Shown here: positions 1-8,100 of the stretch, in pieces | Numbering within the stretch: position 1 is the first letter of the stretch | How the letters are laid out: every line of letters begins with the position of its first letter | Origin: a virus | Virus record (IMG/VR): IMGVR_UViG_3300025646_000412 | Span: 1-22,675 of that record | Direction: 5' to 3' (one strand) | DNA: 22,675 bases | Made by a program: the position numbers and the translations under genes | The notes under the pieces: generated by a model | Told to the model about the DNA's origin: nothing | Database searches by the model: none | What the model saw: the letters and a program-made list of their open reading frames with translations, nothing else

Positions 1-514
1 CGAGCCTTGGGCGGCAAATGTCTTTACTGAGCAATCGGCTAAAGGGACGTTTATTCGGAAAAACAAAGAGCTCAAAAAAGTCTTACGTAGAATAGGTATT
101 GATAATAATGAAACATGGAATAAGATTCTAGAAGATAAGGGATCTGTACAAGATATAGCAGAGCTTGATGAATACGGCTATGTGCAGGGAAAACTTGTGA
201 AGATTAGCGAGTCTGATGAGGCTATTGAAAAGTACGGCTTTGATGCAGTAAAGGATGTATTCAAGACGTTTAAAGAAATCAACCAGCTTGAGCTTGTTAA
301 CCAAGCGGGTATAAGACAGCAATACGTTGACCAGTCTGTTTCTTTGAATCTGGCGTTTCCTTCTGTAGCTACGCCTAAGTGGATAAATCAAGTTCATTTA
401 GATGCTTGGAAGAAAGGAATTAAAACACTTTATTACATGCGTACTGAATCTGTATTAAGAGGAGATATTGCAACTAAAGCAATGGATCCAGATTGTTTAT
501 CCTGTGATGGATAG
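1..514 (+). CDS. nrdA: Class I ribonucleoside-diphosphate reductase large subunit, C-terminal part (5' end off window)
   Basis: Open reading continues from base 2 to the TAA at 512-514, so only the last 170 residues are seen and the start lies off the left edge; the GTG at 182 is internal. NrdA reduces ribonucleoside diphosphates to deoxyribonucleotides with NrdB, feeding phage DNA synthesis in the host cytoplasm. Seen here: EPWAANVF near the start of the fragment, then QQYVDQSVSLNLAFP (about residues 106-120 of the fragment), the adjacent tyrosine pair in TLYYMRTES (144-145, matching the radical-transfer Tyr-Tyr of E. coli NrdA), and a C-terminal CLSC (Cys165 and Cys168) that matches the mobile thiol-shuttle cysteines. 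The last residues are DPDCLSCDG. It is on the opposite strand to the virion genes and ends about 30 bases from the M15 peptidase gene, so it belongs to a separate, probably early/middle, metabolism module. The family call is secure; phage versus host origin is inferred from the neighbours. Confidence 0.93.
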   Translation, partial: EPWAANVFTEQSAKGTFIRKNKELKKVLRRIGIDNNETWNKILEDKGSVQDIAELDEYGYVQGKLVKISESDEAIEKYGFDAVKDVFKTFKEINQLELVNQAGIRQQYVDQSVSLNLAFPSVATPKWINQVHLDAWKKGIKTLYYMRTESVLRGDIATKAMDPDCLSCDG

Positions 515-522
515 AAATAATT

Positions 523-545
523 AAAGGGGCTTCGGCCCCTTTTTT
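523..545 (+). terminator. Intrinsic terminator after nrdA, possibly bidirectional
   Basis: An 8-bp stem (523-530 paired with 535-542, AAAGGGGC / GCCCCTTT) is closed by a C(UUCG)G tetraloop and runs into a T tract (540-545). It begins 8 bases after the nrdA stop. Read on the minus strand, the same hairpin begins just after the stop codon of the M15 peptidase gene (547-549) and is followed by UUUAAUUA, a weaker U tract. It probably ends both convergent units, most strongly the nrdA one. Confidence 0.85.
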
Positions 546-546
546 A

Positions 547-1005
547 TTACATTTTGCTATACACAGTTTTTCCGTTTACTCTTGTTGCCCTCAATATATT
601 TCGTCTGTTTTCTTCAGGAGATATATAACTGACGTGTACCCAATCGGGGTTTGTATCATTACCGAATTCCCATATAATTTGATCAAAGGGCAGATGGGTG
701 ATAATATGATCAAACATTTCGGCATTGGTTTTATGACCGTATACGTCATCCAGATCCATTGCACACCCGTCGCAGTGTTGTGATGTTGAACTTCCTCCAA
801 TAGCCTTATTTAATTCTTCGCTTCGGAAAAACGAATTTATTTTTACAGGACCACCAACCCATTTTCTAAGCGGCTCAAAGATTTCAGTTGCAATAGTTAT
901 CATATTGAACATTTGATCTTCTGTAGGTATATTTTCAATACCTAGTCTTTTGGCCGTATAAGAGTGCGTAGCCTCATTATAGGTTACGTGTTCTGTTAAC
1001 TTCAT
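547..1005 (-). CDS. M15-family peptidoglycan peptidase (putative endolysin)
   Basis: A 152-residue protein with the zinc-ligand pattern of the M15 D-Ala-D-Ala peptidase-like family (M15_3 type). It has SQHCDGCAMD at residues 75-84 (His77 and Asp84 as ligands) and DWVHVSY at 121-127 (His124 as third ligand). The SFFRSEELN stretch near residue 58 also fits the family. Enzymes of this fold cut peptide stems or cross-links of the cell wall. No signal peptide or membrane segment is seen, so release through a holin is expected. It is the last gene of the late unit. Its ATG overlaps the stop of the upstream thioredoxin-fold gene by one base (TAATG), which suggests coupled translation. Length is normal for a single-domain M15 enzyme. 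The fold is nearly certain; the role as the phage endolysin is inferred from position next to holin-like genes. A virion-borne role is less likely. Confidence 0.87.
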   Translation of the reverse strand: MKLTEHVTYNEATHSYTAKRLGIENIPTEDQMFNMITIATEIFEPLRKWVGGPVKINSFFRSEELNKAIGGSSTSQHCDGCAMDLDDVYGHKTNAEMFDHIITHLPFDQIIWEFGNDTNPDWVHVSYISPEENRRNILRATRVNGKTVYSKM

Positions 1006-1319
1006 TATTTACTATTTTCGAAGAGTGCTTTTAAAATTTCTTCTTCTGTTATATTTAATTTAAAACTTAAATCAGCATTCCATTGGCGTACTGGCGTACT
1101 ATTTTTGTATAAAATAATTACAGGAACTACTTTAATTTTACTTTTAACACTTTCCGGCTGATCTTCTAAATACGCGAATTGTGTAGCTACTCCTGAAACG
1201 TGTGGTATTTTAACCGTATGAGCAGAATTCCATTTTGCATTAATTTGTACAATAGTAAATTTCTGCGCAAAAGTGTTTAATGTAAAAAATAATAAAATTA
1301 AACAAAGTAAATTTTTCAT
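1005..1319 (-). CDS. Exported thioredoxin-fold protein lacking the CxxC active site
   Basis: A 104-residue protein. Residues 1-18 form a signal peptide (two Lys/Asn residues, LLCLILLFF core, then NTFA before Gln19), of the flavobacterial type with no lipobox. The mature part resembles a minimal thioredoxin fold: strand FTIVQINAKW (21-30), the active-site turn, a central helix, then KVVPVIILYKN (63-73) with Pro66 where thioredoxins have the cis-proline, and a C-terminal helix EEEILKALFENS. Where thioredoxin has WCGPC this protein has WNSAH (30-34), so both redox cysteines are gone and disulfide chemistry is not expected. It lies between a membrane coiled-coil gene and the M15 peptidase, overlapping the first by ATGA and the second by TAATG, so a lysis or envelope role is plausible. 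The fold call comes from pattern matching only. The signal peptide is clear; the function is unknown. Confidence 0.68.
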   Translation of the reverse strand: MKNLLCLILLFFTLNTFAQKFTIVQINAKWNSAHTVKIPHVSGVATQFAYLEDQPESVKSKIKVVPVIILYKNSTPVRQWNADLSFKLNITEEEILKALFENSK

Positions 1320-1600
1320 TTGTTTTGAATTATTTCGTATAATTTAGAATCTATTTTGTCAAGCTTTTCACTATTTTCTTGTACTTTTTGTTGTGTATTC
1401 ATAATAGTTTCTCGAATAAGTTGATCTTTTAAATCATACTCTGTACGAGATACCTCGGGTGCCGGTAACTGTTTGGCTTCCTCTATATCTCTTTGTAGGG
1501 CAAACCACATACCAATAAACGATGACAATACCGCTACTATGGCTATAATAGTTTTTAAGTCAAAAGTTACTTGTGTATTTTCATCAATTTTAGTTGCCAT
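1316..1600 (-). CDS. Small single-TM protein with C-terminal coiled coil (lysis-cassette membrane protein, spanin- or holin-like)
   Basis: The preferred start is the ATG at 1598-1600, giving 94 residues. An in-frame TTG at 1622-1624 would add eight residues (MKFIRRRK) but lies inside the upstream small gene and is a weaker start. The ATG is preceded by a purine run, AAGAAGAAGAAAA. Residues 17-35 (TIIAIVAVLSSFIGMWFAL) form one membrane span. Residues 36-94 are highly charged and heptad-like (EEAKQ...QQKVQENSEKLDKIDSKLYEI), predicting a coiled coil. This topology is compatible with an inner-membrane spanin-like partner or a class III-type holin; no homology decides between them. It overlaps the holin-like gene by 11 bases upstream and the thioredoxin-fold gene by 4 bases (ATGA) downstream, so all three should be co-translated. 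Confidence 0.7.
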   Translation of the reverse strand: MATKIDENTQVTFDLKTIIAIVAVLSSFIGMWFALQRDIEEAKQLPAPEVSRTEYDLKDQLIRETIMNTQQKVQENSEKLDKIDSKLYEIIQNK

Positions 1601-1754
1601 TTTTCTTCTTCTTATAAATTTCAACCCACTTTGTGATTGTATATCCTATTGACGCTAACAACAGGACAATTTTAAGAGTCATTTCAATATTAGATAAAGA
1701 TATAATAAGACTTAGCGAATTGACTAGATATAGTTTTAAGTCTTGCAAATCCAT
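1590..1754 (-). CDS. 54-aa holin-like small membrane protein
   Basis: Found by direct translation: ATG at 1752-1754, TAA at 1590-1592. The protein starts MDLQDLKLYLVNSLSLIISL, has two hydrophobic stretches (about residues 8-20, amphipathic, and 25-41, KIVLLLASIGYTI) and ends in a basic tail, EIYKKKKNGN. Small size, one or two membrane helices and a Lys-rich cytoplasmic-type C-terminus are typical of phage holins. The position just upstream of the membrane coiled-coil, exported thioredoxin-fold and M15 genes supports this. It would permeabilise the inner membrane so that the signal-less M15 enzyme reaches the wall. The frame is clean over its length, and the stop overlaps the next start by 11 bases as in other coupled phage genes. 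I know no specific family name for it; the holin role is inference. Confidence 0.7.
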   Translation of the reverse strand: MDLQDLKLYLVNSLSLIISLSNIEMTLKIVLLLASIGYTITKWVEIYKKKKNGN

Positions 1755-1769
1755 TGTTTTTTTCTTAGT

Positions 1770-1785
1770 TAGTATAGTTATACTA
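1770..1785. repeat. Short AT-rich inverted repeat between the 90-aa gene and the holin-like gene
   Basis: TAGTATA GT TATACTA: two perfect 7-base arms around a 2-base centre, placed directly after the stop of the 90-aa gene and 15 bases before the holin-like ATG. No T tract follows on the minus strand, so it is not a good intrinsic terminator. It could be a weak operator, an RNA processing hairpin near the lysis genes, or chance in AT-rich DNA. Confidence 0.35.
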
Positions 1786-2058
1786 TTACTTCCTTTTTAA
1801 AGCTTTTACGCGCCGGGGCTTACCTTTTGGCTGTCCAAGACGTTTTTTTTCCGCTATCTTTTGTCGTTTTTCCGATGTTGACATTTCTGATGCTGTTTTA
1901 GGCGTTTCAGAAGAAATACGTTTTTTAGGTCTACAATATGGAACGCCGCGGCTTTCACCTTTGCCTCTTCCGCAAGGCTTACCAGTACGCACGTCAATCC
2001 ATTCTTCTTTAAACCAGCGTTTTAGCGAAGCGCCTTTCTTACTTTTTCTTACCGCCAT
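1786..2058 (-). CDS. Short basic Cys-containing phage protein, unknown function
   Basis: The preferred start is the ATG at 2056-2058, giving 90 residues; an in-frame TTG at 2077-2079 is possible but unlikely. The N-terminal part is compact: LKRWFKEEWIDVRTGKPCG (12-30) and GVPYCRPKKR (38-47), with Cys29 and Cys42. The rest is a strongly basic, low-complexity tail rich in Lys, Arg and Ser, ending KPRRVKALKRK. From memory, the LKRWFKEEW...KPCGR...YCRP pattern recurs in small proteins of marine phages and some large DNA viruses (possibly the DUF5872 group, not verified); I know of no assigned function. The two cysteines could form a disulfide or share a metal with the Cys pair of the neighbouring 45-aa protein, but that is speculative. 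The basic tail suggests nucleic-acid binding or packaging in the virion. It overlaps the upstream 45-aa gene by 20 bases. Confidence 0.75.
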   Translation of the reverse strand: MAVRKSKKGASLKRWFKEEWIDVRTGKPCGRGKGESRGVPYCRPKKRISSETPKTASEMSTSEKRQKIAEKKRLGQPKGKPRRVKALKRK

Positions 2059-2176
2059 TACCCCAATTTTTAGCGCCAACCTTACGGCATTTAGCTATTG
2101 CTCCAGAAGCATACGCCGATGGAAATACCCTGTAGCGAATTTTAACTTTATTGTAGCAAGCATCTTTTTTAGCCAT
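2039..2176 (-). CDS. 45-aa basic phage protein with SAYASG motif, unknown function
   Basis: Found by direct translation: ATG at 2174-2176, TAA at 2039-2041. The sequence opens MAKKDACYNKVKIRYRVFPS and continues AYASGAIAKCRKVGAKNWGN, ending in GGKKK. Cys7 and Cys30 are the only cysteines. The FPSAYASGA...KCRKVGA pattern matches, from memory, a small basic protein recurring in marine phage genomes and annotated as hypothetical; I cannot name a Pfam entry for it with confidence. The gene begins two bases after the stop of the giant virion gene and overlaps the 90-aa gene, so it is translated as part of the late unit. The start has the same ATGGC context as many genes here. Existence is well supported by motif and spacing; function is unknown. 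Confidence 0.75.
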   Translation of the reverse strand: MAKKDACYNKVKIRYRVFPSAYASGAIAKCRKVGAKNWGNGGKKK

Positions 2177-2178
2177 AA

Positions 2179-5100
2179 TTATTTATTTTGTTTCATATAT
2201 TCTATAAGCTCTTGTGTAGACATGGCTTTTGGCTTTTGTTTTTCTTTTTCGCGTTTTTTAACATCTTTAAGCCCAAGCTCCCATTGTCCCCATCCTAAAT
2301 ATAATGCAATTGTTTGCCAGAATTCTGTTTCGTGACGCACAGGATAGGTAATATTATCAAGTTTACGTACAACACGGTCAAGTGGTATATTTGTTGTAGC
2401 AGATACAGCTTTACCGACCGCCTCAAATGCTGGGTTATCTAAACTAAAACCTTCAGTAAATACTTTTTCACGCTCTTGTTTCCAACCAAATGTTCTACCA
2501 ACTGCTCTTGCTTTAGATATTTTAGAACCAAGCGGCGGAGAAAGTTTTAATGCTTCCCAAACAACCTCATCATAATTACCACGGCCTTTGGCTTGATCAA
2601 TAGCTTCAAGAACCATATTTTTAGATGTAGCTACAACCGCCCCTCCAAATCCTAATCCTCGTAAGAAACCGTCAGCCATCGAATTAAATGCAAATCCATA
2701 TTTGTTCATATCTTCTTCTTCATCATCTTCACCATCAAATATCATTGCAAATAAACCTTGTTGTAAATAAGTAAACATAATATTCTGGATAGCTCCATAA
2801 TAAATCAGTTTACTTGTATTTGTTTTCCAATCGCCTCTGCCGTTTATTAAATCAAGTGCGGCTTTTTTAGTTATACGTGCATACTGCATTGGTGTATTAG
2901 CCCACGCCAATATTAATCTACCTAACGTACTTGCTTGTTGTTTTGAAATGCGATCAGGTCTTGAAGACTGTTGCGATTCTTCGGCTAATTCTTTAAAATC
3001 ATCAAATGCTTTAGCTTCTGCTTCAGCTTGCGATAAACCATCATTTAAATACGTATTAATACGGTTTCTATAAAATGCGGCACCTCCTGTTGCAATAGCA
3101 TGTGAATCACCCCATGTTGTAAGCACGAAACCTTTTTTAAGTATAAGCGATATAACGCTCTGAACTGGATTTCGGCCACTTTCAGCAGCTTTTACAAGCT
3201 CGTCTTGGTTTACGTCTATTTTAATACCACTGCGGCGCTGGACAAGATAATCTGAGTTTAAAAGCGCTAAATAATCCGCCCAATATTGTTTTGGATTTGC
3301 AATAGCCGCCGCAAACTTAATTGGGTTGTTATCGGTAAGGTTAATAAAGTTAACGAGTGAAACTTGTTGCAATAATGCAGAACGCGCATTCAAAAACATC
3401 ACGGCCCCAACAGAATTGCTAATCCAATTATTAAATTGATTTACAAGTTTGTTTTTACCAAACTCTCTTCCCCTACCGTTTTTCATACGGTAAAGTATAT
3501 CACTAAGCGCTTCTATATAATTGTCGCCATACGCAGCTCTAAGCTTATTTGCTATTGGTCCCTGAATTTCGCCGCGGTTATTTAATTTACCAAAAAAAGC
3601 TTCAGCGGCTTCATTAAATTCAGCAAAAAATTCTTTACGGCTTATTTCATTAATATGCTCAAGTACATCTATGGTTATTGAGCCTCCAAACCAGTTTTCT
3701 TGAGGGGCGGGATAGCCTCCTTGTGCATTTAATAAATTTGAAACATTGCCAGCAAATCCTAAAAGATCAGAATTACCTTCAACTAATTTAACAAGTGCCT
3801 CAACCTCACTTTTAGATATACCAGGTATCTCTATTCCTTGTTTATTCCAAATATAAACTCTAACTGCTTCTTCATTAGTAAATCCTAAATCGTTTTTAGC
3901 AGAAAGCTTAGCCTTAGGTATTTTTCTTATTAATTTTTTAAACTCCCTAAATTGTGCAAGTGTACGAAGTTTATAAGAATCAAAAGCTGCTTGCCCTTTT
4001 GTAAAAGGCTTAATTAATTTTTCTTGTATAAATTTTAAATCTTCATCACCAACGCGCCCCTTGCGTAGCATGTAGTACATAAGACCCATAAAGTCGTCCG
4101 CTGACGGCGGAATAAAAAATCTAAATCTGCCCTTTGTTCTACCTAATTTTGTAGCCGTAACTTCACTAATTTCTTCTTTAGTAACTTTGCCTGTTTCAGA
4201 AATCATATCGTTCATTCTGCCGTAATCTTCTTCAAAACTATATTGAAACAAACCTTCGTTTTCTTCAATCATTTTATTTTTGAAGTTTTCTTTTTCTTCA
4301 AACATAGCAGTTAATAAACCTTCTGCTTTTGAATCGGCGCGTTTTGAAATATAAGACGGCCACATTGCAGCCCTATTATTTACAGTAGGAGCCGAATTAC
4401 CAATTAACCCCAAAAGAACATCTAGGCTGGTATTAGACGTCGCGTCTAAATGTTCTAACCTATATTTTTGTTCGCCCTCGGATAGTATGTTACTATTTTT
4501 TGAAAGAGTTGATAATGATTTTATACCACCCATTGATTGCCCATCAAACAAGGCGAGCTGTATTAAAAATAATAATCTTGTTTTTCTTTCTTCTACCGTT
4601 AATCCTTCTTGAGTTAAATAATCGTATTTATAATTATTTAAAAGATTAAAAGCATTTTCTCTTGTTACATTGGTTTCCTTAAATTCATCAATTATTTTTT
4701 GTTTTTCTTTTATAGAAACCGCTTTACTAATTTGTTTTTTTACATTAGCTAATAATGGTATTGTTTTTCGTGGCAGCCTTTTTATTTCGCCGTTAAGTGT
4801 TTTATTTAAAGATTTTGTAGCTTCAGAAAAATTAACACTTCTACCTTTACCAACAAGAGTATTGTAATGCTCCGCTGGCTTTATTACTTTATTTATTTTT
4901 TTAATATCAGTTATAATATTGCCGTTGCTGTCGACTAGCTTTTTAGTTCCAGTGTTGTTTACTAATAATTGTTTTTTATAACCGTAAAGATTAGTTCTGT
5001 ATACTATGCCTGCTATATTTTTATATAATGTTTTTTGATTCTTAAAAGCATCTGGCATATTTTTAACATAAAAATCTATTTGCTCATTAAGCTGAATTAA

Positions 5101-8100
5101 TTTTTCATAATTAAATATATGCCCGTCCTGTGTTCTTCTTGATACCCTAAACCGTTCTAAATCTTCTTGCGTTAATTCAATACCAAAATTAGCTTTCAAT
5201 TGCTCTTTTATTTCTGGTAATTCAATTATTTTTTGTATTTTTTTATAAAGACTATTTGTATCCGCAAAAATTGAAGCTAATTCGTCAATAGTTAAAGCGT
5301 CATATGTTTCTTCAACACTGAATTGCAATTCAGAAGTACCAGCCTTTGCGTCTTGTATAATTCTTGGATCAATACCACTATTTTCCATTTCAATTCTTGC
5401 AAGTGTATTTGTAGTTAATACACCGTAAAAATCAATCATAGCTCTTCTTGTCTGCGCTTCAGGGGTTCTACCTGTTATACCTTTTATATTGTTTCCGTCA
5501 GCGTCAACACCTATAGCATTATAAAAATCTTCTAAAACAATATCGGTTCGCTTAACCCACGGAGATAGCCCGGCCCCTTTTGTTAATCTATCTTCCTTAG
5601 TATAAAACGCATTTAAAATACTTCTAGGTACACCAGTTCCTGTACCTATTAATTTTTCCGTTGCCGCTTCGCCTTCTAGTATTGCGCCACTTGGCAATAG
5701 ATCTATAAAAGTTTGTGCTAATTCAAATAATTTTTTTGCAGTACTATTTACCTCTCCAGTATTTAAATTTGCTTTAGGATTGTTTATTTTAGATTCTTCT
5801 ACACCAAAATATTCACTTAATGATTTTGAAACTAAATTAGGTGTGGTTTTAAGAATTAAATCATTTAAATCTGCATCTTTAGATTTTTCGCCAAATTCTT
5901 CCAAAGCATTTTCTTCAAAAGAACCATCAAGCTTTTTAATAGGATTAATTAAATTGCTTTTATTTTCTTCTTTAAATTTTTCTAATAATTCTACTGATAA
6001 ATCAGCTTCTTCATCTGAAAATAAAAATGCATCTTCAACACCTGTAATTTCTTCTTGTGCGGCAAATTGTGCTGTAGTAGCTTCAAAACTTCTTTGACCT
6101 GTTTGCTCAGCAACTCTACCTGTTTTTAATACGCCATTTATTCTATTTTGTAATTGAGCATTTATATATCCATATAAGCTGTCATTTTTAGAAGGATCAA
6201 ATTTTTGTATGTAAGGCAGCATGTTTAAATACAGCTCCCCTTTAAAATCTTCCATATTAAAACCTTGCAATTCTCTTTCAAGATTTATAACGGTATTATT
6301 TTGAGTCCTAAATGCCCTTGCTTTAGCGGCGGCCATTTTGCCAAGCTCTTGCTCAATCTTTGGATCAAATGCATTATACCCATCAGGATTATTACCTATG
6401 TCGTCTAATACCGTTTTTGATTTTAAAGCAACATTGCTAACTTCCGCGGGCCTACTTGATTTTCTCCGTTCAACTCTTGATTGCTCTTCTTTTACTTCTA
6501 AAGTATCTAATATTTGATAGTATGTATCAGTGTCAATTTCTCCAGAATTAAGGCGCTCGTTTAAAGATTCATATTCTTCTTCTATACTAAATTGTTTTGT
6601 TACTTTTAATTGGTCTTCCTTAGAAGTATCAATTATATTTTTTATTTCATTAGAAAGTTCGCCTTCTTTTGATGAAGTTGAAAAAGCTTTCATAAATTCA
6701 AAAACTTGATCGCCGCTTTCCCAACCTAAATTAATATTTGCATCTTTAAATAAATTTTTAAAAAAATTAGCTATTTTTTCTAAAAATAAAGTATCATAAT
6801 CTAATTCGCCTTTAGCAATGGCATCTGAAAATACAGTAATATATTCTGTATTGTATTTTTCATCAGTCGTATATTCTTTAGAAGCTAAAAGCTCGTCCAT
6901 TCTTTGACGCTGCGCTTTATTTAAATTCTTTTTAAATCCTTCAACAATTTCTTTTTGTTTTTGTACATCACCTATTTGCGAGTTTAATATTGGGTGCAAT
7001 ATTTCATGCGCCCCAATATTAATTTGTAAAGTATTTATGGCGGCCTGTTTATTTATTAGAACTGTTTTGTTTTTAGGAATATAGAGGCCACCAACTTTCT
7101 CAGCATTTTTTTGCTGATCTTCCGGAAAAAACTTTTTAAATTCTTCAATAGTATTTATTATTTTTACATCAACATTTAAAAGCTTAGCTATTTTAGAACT
7201 AAAATCTATTGATTTTTGTACAGCTTCTTCTACAGTTTGTTCTTCTGAAAGTATTCCTTTTATTCTTAATTTATTTTCTTCAAATTTTCTTATTGTAGAT
7301 TGATAAGCAATATCATATTCTTCTTTTGAAATTTCATTTGCATCTAATTTATCTTGAAAGACTTCCATCTCTTTAATTTCATTAAATGCATTTTTAGAAA
7401 TTTGTGAAATTTGGTCTATTTTGCTTTTTGGCAGTTTAAATAAACGGTTATTAGCATCCGAAACAGCTTTTGTTATTTTTGCTTTTTCAATTTCTATTTC
7501 TTGCTCCATTACGTTTTTGACTTTTTCGTCAGTAGCTTGCGCCTTATCTTTATTTAAGCCCCGTATTTTATTTAAGCTTGTATCTATTTGCTTAGATTCT
7601 TCATACGTTCTTATAGAAGGCAAAGCCGATAATGTTGTACCAGAAGCTCTTAGCCCGCTACCTCCAATAAAGCCTTGCAGTGCGCTTTCATATGTTTCTT
7701 CTGTAAACAAATCCTCCGTAAACACTTTGCCCAAAGCGTCTGCCGCATTATTTGTTTCTGCTAATCTTTGATTAAATTTGCTTAATAAATGTTGGTTTGT
7801 TTCTGTGACCGCTTCAATTGCTCCAACATCTAATATTTGTAATGCTTTTTTTGCAATTGGACTATTTGCTAATTTTTTTGTAAGAGCTTTGTTTAAATTA
7901 GTTCCCTTTAATATTTTTGTAATACCAATATTTTCCAACCTAGCTTGTAGCGCACCTATTGCAACAGGGGCCAGCGTTTCATCTTCGTTATCTAATATTA
8001 GTTGATTTAAAGATGTATTTTTTCTTTTAGCTTTTGCTTCGTTATAATCAATATAATTTTCAGCCGCATAATCAAAATAATATCCAAAGCCCGCTGTACC

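Noticed and set aside
128-397. Minus-strand frame of 89 codons opposite nrdA
   Set aside because: It is antisense to an unmistakable NrdA C-terminus and has no supporting motif.
1622-1624. TTG as start of the membrane coiled-coil gene
   Set aside because: The ATG 24 bases downstream is a better start and gives a shorter overlap with the holin-like gene, similar to other coupled junctions here.
2077-2079. TTG as start of the 90-aa basic protein
   Set aside because: The ATG at 2056-2058 begins the conserved-looking part (MAVRKSKKGASLKRWF); the extra residues MALKIGV add nothing recognisable.
1961-2335. Plus-strand frame of about 124 codons overlapping the 45-aa, 90-aa and giant genes
   Set aside because: The opposite strand carries three coherent genes with recognisable motifs and packed junctions; this frame would cross all of them.
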